A stretch of DNA of 5,638 nt. It comes from an uncultured Bacilli bacterium. Lineage in GTDB: Bacteria > Bacillota_I > Bacilli_A > RF39 > UBA660. A model generated the notes under the pieces. That model searched no databases, was not told where the DNA came from, and saw nothing but the letters and a program-made list of their open reading frames with translations. Positions 1 through 4,739 of the stretch are shown here, one piece after another. A program made the position numbers and the translations under genes. The stretch lies in NCBI GenBank assembly GCA_934085875.1, contig CAKOHQ010000058.1, positions 1-5,638 on the forward strand. The letters run 5' to 3'. The first letter of the stretch is position 1, and every line of letters begins with the position of its first letter.

Positions 1-102
1 ATTTATTTTAGTTAAAAAATATGCATATGTTAGACTTAACAATATTAACATAACTAATATTATTCCTGTTATACTAACTATTATTCTTTGTTTACGATTC
101 AT
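1..102 (-). CDS. N-terminus of a membrane-anchored/secreted surface protein (partial, runs off left edge)
   Basis: Only the first 34 codons are present; the gene continues beyond the left edge. The protein begins MNRKQRII, a short positive N-terminus (R3, K4, R6), followed by a hydrophobic segment at about residues 7-24 and then LTYAYFLTKIN. A basic start, a hydrophobic core and a YAYF motif resemble the signal or anchor segment of TasA/CalY-like and related surface proteins of Firmicutes; this is family knowledge, not proof. The ATG at 100-102 is chosen because AGGAG (111-115) lies 8 bases upstream; the two nearby ATGs at 105-107 and 108-110 are out of frame. The gene has its own consensus promoter (about 248-276) and a leader of roughly 139 bases carrying a G10 tract and large hairpins. 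The mature part is not visible, so no function is assigned. It may be the same general class as the surface gene at the right edge. Confidence 0.75.
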   Translation of the reverse strand, partial: MNRKQRIIVSITGIILVMLILLSLTYAYFLTKIN

Positions 103-110
103 AGCATCAT

Positions 111-115
111 CTCCT
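111..115 (-). promoter_or_regulatory. Ribosome binding site of the left-edge surface gene
   Basis: AGGAG on the minus strand lies 8 bases before the ATG at 102. It decides the start among three closely spaced ATGs. The sequence AGGAGA (115-110) is exactly complementary to TCTCCT at 187-182 in the same leader, so it could be sequestered. Confidence 0.7.
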
Positions 116-119
116 AAAA

Positions 120-205
120 AACAAAAAAACTATTATTTACTTCTTTTATAACCCCCCCCCCGAACAAAATTTCGAGGACGGAGGAGAAGTTATATAGTTT
201 TTGTT
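120..205 (-). other. Large imperfect hairpin in the leader RNA, containing the G10 tract
   Basis: Stem parts, outer to inner: 205-194 (AACAAAAACTAT) with 133-120 (ATAGTTTTTTTGTT, two extra T); 190-185 (ACTTCT) with 144-139 (AGAAGT); and a pyrimidine-rich arm 183-171 with 164-152, where GAA pairs TTC and the C/T bases face the G tract. The loop is 170-165. Several pairs in the G-tract stem are U-G wobbles in minus-strand RNA but would be A-C mismatches in plus-strand RNA, so the structure is specific to the transcript of the left-edge gene. The fold is by eye; alternatives such as TATAAC (194-189) with GTTATA (152-147) compete. Confidence 0.5.
152..161 (-). repeat. G10 homopolymer tract (C10 on the plus strand)
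   Basis: Ten consecutive G on the minus strand, in the leader of the left-edge surface gene and 50 bases before its start codon. The surroundings are extremely AT-rich, and no other G or C run close to this length occurs in the window. Long G/C runs are classic slipped-strand sites that vary surface-gene expression in other bacteria. They are also a common place for sequencing or assembly length errors, so the count of ten is itself uncertain. Confidence 0.85.
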
Positions 206-208
206 GAT

Positions 209-238
209 GTAAAGTATAATAAATAACAAATACTTTAC
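209..238 (-). repeat. Inverted repeat (9-bp perfect stem, 12-base loop) at the start of the leader
   Basis: GTAAAGTAT (238-230) and ATACTTTAC (217-209) are perfect reverse complements separated by 12 bases. It starts just after the predicted transcription start near 241, so it would form a 5'-end hairpin that may stabilise the RNA. No T-run follows on either strand, so it is not an intrinsic terminator. An operator is an alternative reading. Confidence 0.6.
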
Positions 239-247
239 CATAAAGAA

Positions 248-276
248 ATTATATCAAAAAAAGTAATATATTTCAA
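248..276 (-). promoter_or_regulatory. SigA promoter for the left-edge surface gene
   Basis: TTGAAA (276-271) matches five of six -35 positions. A 17-base spacer follows, then TATAAT (253-248) preceded by TGA, an extended -10. The predicted start is near 241. The -35 box lies inside the loop and stem of the phosphoketolase terminator, so one unit ends where the next begins. It is the best-matching promoter in the window. Confidence 0.75.
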
Positions 277-285
277 TTACTTTTT
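256..285 (-). terminator. Intrinsic terminator of phosphoketolase gene
   Basis: A perfect 10-bp stem, AAAAAGTAAT (285-276) with ATTACTTTTT (267-258), an 8-base loop, and a minus-strand run of seven T (262-256). It starts 2 bases after the stop codon. The stem is AT-rich, as expected in this genome. It overlaps the promoter of the next gene. Confidence 0.8.
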
Positions 286-287
286 CC

Positions 288-2630
288 TTACTTTTTCCAA
301 CACCAATTGTCTACTTCTTCTAAATCAGTACCATATTCTTCAATATGAATGTTGTGCTTAATTAATTCTTTAATACAATAATTAACTATTTCAAATTTAT
401 CTATATTGTCTTCTATATTATTTACCACTTCTAGACAAATATTAAATCTATCTATTTTATTTAATACTCTCATATCAAATGGTGTAGTTATTTTACCTTC
501 TTCTTGGTATCCTAAAACAATTAAGTTATTATTTTTTCTATTTAAGGTTAGTTCTTTTATTAAATTAGGGTATCCATGGAATACAAATATAATTGGTTTG
601 TTAGTTGTAAAAATATAATTATATTCATCGTCTGTTAAACCTTCAGGAGATTCTTTATCTAATTTCATCAAATTAATTACATTAACTACTCTTACTTTTA
701 AATTTGGTATGTATTTTTTTAATATAGTTTTTGCTGCCAAAACCTCTAATGTTGGTGTATCACCAGCACAGGCTAAGACTATATCAGGATTTTCATCACT
801 AGCCCAATTCCATATACTAACACCAGCTTTAAAATGCTTTATAGCTTGATCCATGTTTAACCATTCTGGTCTTTCGTGTTTACTAGCTACAACAGCATTT
901 ATTTTATTTGTTGTTTTTAATATATGATTTATTGTAACTATTAAAGAATTTGCATCTGCTGGTAGATATATACCTATTAAATCTTTCTTTTTTGTTGCAA
1001 GATGATTTAAGAAACCTGGTTCTTGATGAGTATATCCATTATGATCTTGTTGCCATATATGACTTGTTAATATAATATTTAATGATGGAATTGGTTTTCT
1101 CCATTCAATTTCTTTTGAAGCTTTTATCCATTTTATATGTTGACTTACCATAGAATCTATTATTCTTGAAAAAGCTTCATATGTATGAAAAATACCATGT
1201 CTACCAGTTAATGTATACCCTTCTAATAAACCTTCACAAACATTTTCAGATAAAAAACTATCTATAATTCTTCCTTCTTTATTTAAATAATCATCTGTTG
1301 GAATTATATTCATGTTCCATTCTCTATTAGTTACATCAAATACATAATTTAATCTATTTGATAATGCTTCATCAGGACCAAATATTCTAAAATTGTTTGG
1401 ATTTAATTTAATTACATCTTTTAAATATGCTCCTAACTCTTTCATATCCATTCCTTTTACAGAACCAGGATCATTAAATTTTATACCATAATTATTTAGA
1501 TTTGGTAGTATTAAATCTTTTTTTATTAAACCGCCATTTGCATATTTAGAAGTTCCCATTCTTAAATTTACTTCTGGTATAAACATTTTATATTTTTCTC
1601 TTAATTTTCCTTCTTCATCGAATAATTCTTCTGGTTTATAACTTTTTAACCATTTTTCTAATTCATCTAATAATTCTACGTGTTCTTTATCTACTACTAA
1701 TGGAACTTGATGACTTCTAAATGAATTTTCAACTTGTTTTCCTTCTACTATTTTAGGCCCAGTCCATCCTTTTGGACTACGTAATATAATTAGTGGAAGT
1801 CTTATATTTTCATTTCTATCTGATAAAACTTTTCTCATTTTTATCTTTGTTATTGCATAATCTAATACTTCTGCCATTCTTTCATGCATATATCTTGGAT
1901 CTTTTCCGCAAACAAATAAAGGCTCATATCCCATACCGTAGAACATATTTTTTAAATCATCATCACTCATTCTTCCTAGTATAGTTGGGTTTGCTATTTT
2001 ATACCCATTTAAATGTAAGATAGGTAAAACTGTACCATCTTTTTTAGGATTTATAAATTTATTTAAATGCCAACTAGTTGATAATGTCCCTGTTTCTGCT
2101 TCTCCATCTCCTATAACGCAAGCTGCTATTAAATTAGGATTATCTAAAATAGCTCCATAGGCGTGTGCTAAACTATATCCTAATTCTCCTCCTTCATTTA
2201 TTGAACCTGGTGTTTCAGGTGCTACATGACTTGATACACCGTGTGGAAATGAAAATCTTTTACATAATTTTTGTATCCCATTTTCATCTAAAGTTATTTC
2301 TGGATAAAACATACTATATGTTCCCTCTAAATAATTATTACTTATCATTGCTTGTCCGCCATGACCAGGACCAGATATATAAATCATTTCCAATTTGTTT
2401 AGTGTAATAATTCTATTTAAATGAGCATAAATAAAATTTTGTCCAGGTGCTGTGCCCCAGTGTCCAACTAAACGAGGTTTAACATCATCTATTGTTAATT
2501 TTCTTTTTAATAAAGGATTGTTTAATAAATATAATTGTGCACATGATAAATAATTTGCAGCTCTAAAATAACCATCTATACTTGTAAGCTCTTTTTCACT
2601 TAATACTTTTTTTATTTCATTATCATTCAT
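288..2630 (-). CDS. xfp: Phosphoketolase (xylulose-5-phosphate/fructose-6-phosphate phosphoketolase)
   Basis: Thiamine-diphosphate enzyme of the cytosol that uses phosphate to cleave xylulose-5-P to glyceraldehyde-3-P plus acetyl-P, and in many members fructose-6-P to erythrose-4-P plus acetyl-P. The 780 residues match the usual full length of about 790. Seen in order: GHWGT (56-60), GPGHGG (87-92), SHVAPETPGSINEGGELG (134-151), the cofactor motif GDGEAETG (174-181), RSPKGWTGPK (284-293), RSHQVP (305-310), FHTYEAF (481-487, with the likely catalytic Glu485), IWQQDHNGYTHQEPG (525-539) and SKHERP (583-588). N-terminal, central and C-terminal phosphoketolase domains are all present and intact. 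The start is supported by AAGGAAGGG (2636-2644), 5 bases before the ATG. It is a single-gene unit between two terminators with its own extended -10 promoter. Sequence alone does not settle substrate preference. Acetyl-P could feed acetate kinase for ATP (family knowledge). Confidence 0.97.
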   Translation of the reverse strand: MNDNEIKKVLSEKELTSIDGYFRAANYLSCAQLYLLNNPLLKRKLTIDDVKPRLVGHWGTAPGQNFIYAHLNRIITLNKLEMIYISGPGHGGQAMISNNYLEGTYSMFYPEITLDENGIQKLCKRFSFPHGVSSHVAPETPGSINEGGELGYSLAHAYGAILDNPNLIAACVIGDGEAETGTLSTSWHLNKFINPKKDGTVLPILHLNGYKIANPTILGRMSDDDLKNMFYGMGYEPLFVCGKDPRYMHERMAEVLDYAITKIKMRKVLSDRNENIRLPLIILRSPKGWTGPKIVEGKQVENSFRSHQVPLVVDKEHVELLDELEKWLKSYKPEELFDEEGKLREKYKMFIPEVNLRMGTSKYANGGLIKKDLILPNLNNYGIKFNDPGSVKGMDMKELGAYLKDVIKLNPNNFRIFGPDEALSNRLNYVFDVTNREWNMNIIPTDDYLNKEGRIIDSFLSENVCEGLLEGYTLTGRHGIFHTYEAFSRIIDSMVSQHIKWIKASKEIEWRKPIPSLNIILTSHIWQQDHNGYTHQEPGFLNHLATKKKDLIGIYLPADANSLIVTINHILKTTNKINAVVASKHERPEWLNMDQAIKHFKAGVSIWNWASDENPDIVLACAGDTPTLEVLAAKTILKKYIPNLKVRVVNVINLMKLDKESPEGLTDDEYNYIFTTNKPIIFVFHGYPNLIKELTLNRKNNNLIVLGYQEEGKITTPFDMRVLNKIDRFNICLEVVNNIEDNIDKFEIVNYCIKELIKHNIHIEEYGTDLEEVDNWCWKK

Positions 2631-2655
2631 AACTACCCTTCCTTATTCTAGAAAA

Positions 2656-2664
2656 ATTATATCA
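2656..2664 (-). promoter_or_regulatory. Extended -10 promoter for phosphoketolase gene
   Basis: TGATATAAT on the minus strand: TG at 2664-2663 and TATAAT at 2661-2656. It is 25 bases before the xfp ATG, giving a leader of about 18 bases. At the expected -35 distance there is only the T-run of the tsaD terminator, so the promoter probably relies on the extended -10. Confidence 0.6.
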
Positions 2665-2674
2665 TTAAATCATT

Positions 2675-2698
2675 AAAAAAAAAAGACTTTTAGTCTTT
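2675..2698 (-). terminator. Intrinsic terminator of the tsaB-rimI-tsaD operon, overlapping the tsaD stop
   Basis: AAAGACT (2698-2692) pairs with AGTCTTT (2688-2682) across a three-base loop, and the minus strand has a run of ten T (2684-2675), three of which lie in the stem. The 5' arm encodes Lys335 and Asp336 of TsaD and reaches into the TAA stop at 2692-2690. The hairpin thus starts inside the coding sequence. Confidence 0.8.
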
Positions 2699-3700
2699 GA
2701 AAAAATATTCTTGACTTTTTCCATTTAAAGAATAGTCTGTAAAATCATTTTTTAAATATAATGGATAAGCGGCGCAAGCTATCATTGTTGCGTTATCAGT
2801 GCAATATTTAAGAGGTGGTATTGATAAATCAACATCAATTTCTTTACACATTTTTTCTAATTCATCTCTTAAATATGAATTTGCACTTACTCCTCCTGCT
2901 ACTATCAATCTTTTTATTCCAGTTGCTTTTACTGCCAATCTTGTTTTTCTAATTATTTCATCAATTGCAACTTCTTGGAATGATGCTGCCATATCTTCTT
3001 TTCTAATTTCATTTTTTCTTTGTTTTTCATTATGAACTAAATTTATAACTGAACTTTTTAATCCACTAAATGAAAAATCAAGTTCATTATTATTCATAGG
3101 CGTGGGAAGTTCATATGTATGTTTTCCTAATTTTGCAAGTCTTTCAATATTTGGTCCACCTGGATATTTTAAATCTAAAACTCTTGCAACTTTATCAAAA
3201 CATTCTCCTATTGCATCATCAAGTGTTGTTCCTAAAACTTTAAAATCATAATCACTTGTCATTTTTACTAATTCAGTGTGTCCCCCACTAACTACTAAGG
3301 CTAGTGTGGGATATTCTATTTTTTTTACTAAATTATTAGCAAATATATGACCACAAATATGATGTACTTTTATTAGTGGTTTATTGTATACGAGTGATAA
3401 GACTTTTGCAAATTCTATTCCTACTAACAAACTGCCTAATAAACCTGGTGCATATGTTACTGCTATTGCATCCATCATAGATATTTTTAATCCTGATTTT
3501 TTTAATAAATCTTTTAAAACCAATGTAATACTTTCCGTATGCATACGACTAGCTATTTCTGGTACTACACCACCATACATAGCATGAGTATCCATTTGTG
3601 TTGCAACTGTTGTTGCAACATCAATACATCCATTTTTTACAATCGAAATACTAGTTTCATCACAACTTGATTCAATCCCTAAAATATAAACATCTTTCAT
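2690..3700 (-). CDS. tsaD: tRNA N6-threonylcarbamoyladenosine (t6A) synthase catalytic subunit TsaD (Kae1/YgjD family)
   Basis: TsaD transfers the threonylcarbamoyl group from TC-AMP to A37 of tRNAs that read ANN codons, acting in the cytosol with TsaB and TsaE. The 336 residues are full length for the family. Seen: ESSCDET near the N-terminus (10-16), GGVVPEIASR (43-52), the metal-site pair HxxxH at His114 and His118, VSGGHTEL (137-144), LGTTLDDAIGECFDK (156-170), PGGPNIE (180-186), FSFSGLKSS (209-217), AGGVSAN (268-274) and the C-terminal metal ligand Asp302 in CTDNATM. The residue after Ile in HICGH is Cys where many homologues have Glu (HMEGH-like); the histidines are kept. The ATG overlaps the rimI stop as ATGA, with GGAG (3712-3709) 8 bases upstream. 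The 3' end is shared with the operon terminator. tsaE is not in the window. Confidence 0.97.
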   Translation of the reverse strand: MKDVYILGIESSCDETSISIVKNGCIDVATTVATQMDTHAMYGGVVPEIASRMHTESITLVLKDLLKKSGLKISMMDAIAVTYAPGLLGSLLVGIEFAKVLSLVYNKPLIKVHHICGHIFANNLVKKIEYPTLALVVSGGHTELVKMTSDYDFKVLGTTLDDAIGECFDKVARVLDLKYPGGPNIERLAKLGKHTYELPTPMNNNELDFSFSGLKSSVINLVHNEKQRKNEIRKEDMAASFQEVAIDEIIRKTRLAVKATGIKRLIVAGGVSANSYLRDELEKMCKEIDVDLSIPPLKYCTDNATMIACAAYPLYLKNDFTDYSLNGKSQEYFFKD

Positions 3701-4101
3701 ACTTTCAACTCCATTACATAAGCATCCATATTATCATAATATTTTTTTCTTATGTTAATTATTTTAAAATTATATTTTTTATATAATTTAATAGCATTAT
3801 TATTATCACATCTAACTTCTAATAATATTCTTTCAGATATTTTTATTAAATATTCCATTAATAAACTACCTATACCTTTATTTCTATATATTTTATCAAC
3901 AACTATATATAAAAGATCTGTAACATCATATAACCTTTTATAAATAATAAAACCTATTAATACATTATCTATATAATAACCTATTATTTCATTATTATTT
4001 ATTATATCTTCTATATTATTTAATTTATCAAAATTATTATTAATTAACTTTCCTAATTCTTTTATTCTATTTATATCATTCAAACTACATTTATTTATCA
4101 T
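3697..4101 (-). CDS. rimI: RimI-type GNAT N-acetyltransferase (ribosomal protein bS18-alanine N-acetyltransferase)
   Basis: A GNAT-fold acetyltransferase that in the RimI family acetylates the N-terminal Ala of ribosomal protein bS18 using acetyl-CoA. The 134 residues are slightly short of the usual 145-150. Seen: beta-strand then acetyl-CoA loop, LLYIVVDKIYRNKGIGSLLM (63-82, with RNKGIG at 73-78), the RimI-typical LLEVRCDNNNAIKLYKKYNF (93-112), and the C-terminal IRKKYYDNMDAYVMEL (117-132) with the Tyr pair and DA. The usual GF after the LY helix is NF here. The start at 4101 overlaps the end of tsaB by 11 bases; the in-frame TAA just before it rules out an earlier start. AAAGGA (4120-4115) is 13 bases upstream, rather far. 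It ends in TGA overlapping the tsaD ATG. Base composition is very AT-rich: lines 3721-3840 and 3961-4020 hold 24 G/C in 180 bases. Placement between tsaB and tsaD supports RimI over a generic GNAT, but the true substrate is untested. Confidence 0.88.
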   Translation of the reverse strand: MINKCSLNDINRIKELGKLINNNFDKLNNIEDIINNNEIIGYYIDNVLIGFIIYKRLYDVTDLLYIVVDKIYRNKGIGSLLMEYLIKISERILLEVRCDNNNAIKLYKKYNFKIINIRKKYYDNMDAYVMELKV

Positions 4102-4672
4102 TTAATGCATCAATTCCTTTGATATATATAGGATTAACTAAATGAGGATTCATATTGTCTTTATTTTTTAAATAATTATATATTTTTTCTAAATCTAATT
4201 TATTATCTTTTATTATATATTTTGATTTGTCTTCTATATATTTTTCATATTCTTTATTATTTAAATATATATAATTAGTTAACATTTCATTATTTTTATT
4301 AAAATAACCTATATACTTTCCTTTTAAATCAGCTATATTTACTAATTTATTATCTTTACTATCATGACTTACTGCAAATGCTTCTAAACTTGTTATTGTT
4401 TTTATAGATATATCAAGTGTATAAGCAAGTGTTTTTGCTATTGTTACACCAATTCTTACACCAGTAAATGAACCAGGTCCATTTACTACAATAATATCAT
4501 TTAAGTAATTAGTATTTATATTATTGTTTTTTAATATTGTTTCTATCATAGGTACTGTAAATTCACTATGATTTCTATTAGATTTTTTTTCTATTATATC
4601 TATTTGTTTACCATCTTTTAATAAACCTATTGTAATTAATTCATTAAATGTACTTATAAATAATGTATACAT
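4091..4672 (-). CDS. tsaB: tRNA t6A biosynthesis scaffold protein TsaB (YeaZ family)
   Basis: TsaB is the non-catalytic ASKHA-fold partner that dimerises with TsaD and is needed, with TsaE, for t6A37 synthesis in tRNA. The 193 residues are a little shorter than typical (about 220-240). Seen: an N-terminal LFISTFNE strand-turn where most homologues have an IDTS-like motif, HSE (35-37) with the following helix, the family signature GPGSFTGVRIG (65-75), SLEAFA (95-100), and a C-terminal PIYIKGIDA (181-189) matching the usual PxYxRxxxA ending. The ATG at 4672 is preceded by GGAAGTG (4684-4678) with 5 bases between. It is first in the tsaB-rimI-tsaD operon, directly behind an extended -10 promoter. 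The region between the signature and the C-terminus is Lys/Asn-rich and weakly conserved, as is common in the family. No tsaE is seen on either side. Confidence 0.93.
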   Translation of the reverse strand: MYTLFISTFNELITIGLLKDGKQIDIIEKKSNRNHSEFTVPMIETILKNNNINTNYLNDIIVVNGPGSFTGVRIGVTIAKTLAYTLDISIKTITSLEAFAVSHDSKDNKLVNIADLKGKYIGYFNKNNEMLTNYIYLNNKEYEKYIEDKSKYIIKDNKLDLEKIYNYLKNKDNMNPHLVNPIYIKGIDALNDK

Positions 4673-4693
4673 AATATCACTTCCGCAATACGT

Positions 4694-4721
4694 ATTATAA
4701 CATAAAACAGACTAAATACAA
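4694..4721 (-). promoter_or_regulatory. Promoter of the tsaB-rimI-tsaD operon
   Basis: TGTTATAAT (4702-4694) is a full extended -10. A weak -35, TTGTAT (4721-4716), lies 16 bases upstream and falls in the loop of the preceding terminator. The predicted start is near 4687, so the leader is about 15 bases and holds only the ribosome site. Confidence 0.7.
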
Positions 4722-4733
4722 AATTAGTCTGTT
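4703..4733 (-). terminator. Intrinsic terminator of the right-edge surface gene
   Basis: A perfect 10-bp inverted repeat, AACAGACTAA (4733-4724) with its mirror ending at 4706, an 8-base loop, then TTTTA including the last stem bases. It begins 6 bases after the stop codon. The T-run is short, so termination may be partial and some read-through into tsaB is possible. Confidence 0.65.
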
Positions 4734-4739
4734 CAAAGT

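Larger units (their letters stand above)
103..241 (-). promoter_or_regulatory. Long structured 5' leader of the left-edge surface gene
   Basis: This is the stretch between the likely transcription start (about 241) and the start codon at 102. In transcription order it holds a 9-bp hairpin (238-230 with 217-209), a large imperfect hairpin (205-120) containing the G10 tract, and the AGGAG ribosome site (115-111). The other two promoters here give leaders of only about 15-20 bases, so this length is unusual. I do not recognise a known riboswitch or Rfam family. The structure is read by eye and not folded computationally. Confidence 0.55.

Noticed and set aside
115..133. T-rich run (T7 G T6, minus strand) as an attenuator terminator before the left-edge gene
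   Set aside because: No G/C-containing stem directly abuts the T-run; the T bases themselves pair with 205-194 in the large hairpin.
145..173. A promoter whose -35/-10 spacer is the G10 tract (TATAAA at 150-145)
   Set aside because: At 15-18 base spacing no hexamer resembles TTGACA; TTGTTC would need several more bases in the tract. It is kept only as a possible state at other tract lengths.
181..213. Plus-strand GGAGGAG followed by ATG at 208-210 as a small gene
   Set aside because: The ATG is followed at once by TAA, so nothing is encoded; the purine run is better explained as an arm of the leader hairpin.
406..618. Plus-strand reading frames inside xfp, tsaD and rimI (for example 406-618, 1793-1984, 2165-2407, 2799-3035, 3384-3587, 3752-3943)
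   Set aside because: They lie opposite well-conserved minus-strand genes, have low-complexity Leu/Ile/Phe-rich translations, and show no recognisable domain.
3697..3700. Mycoplasma-type code with TGA as tryptophan
   Set aside because: Conserved tryptophans in xfp are all TGG, and rimI ends at TGA in a normal ATGA overlap with tsaD.
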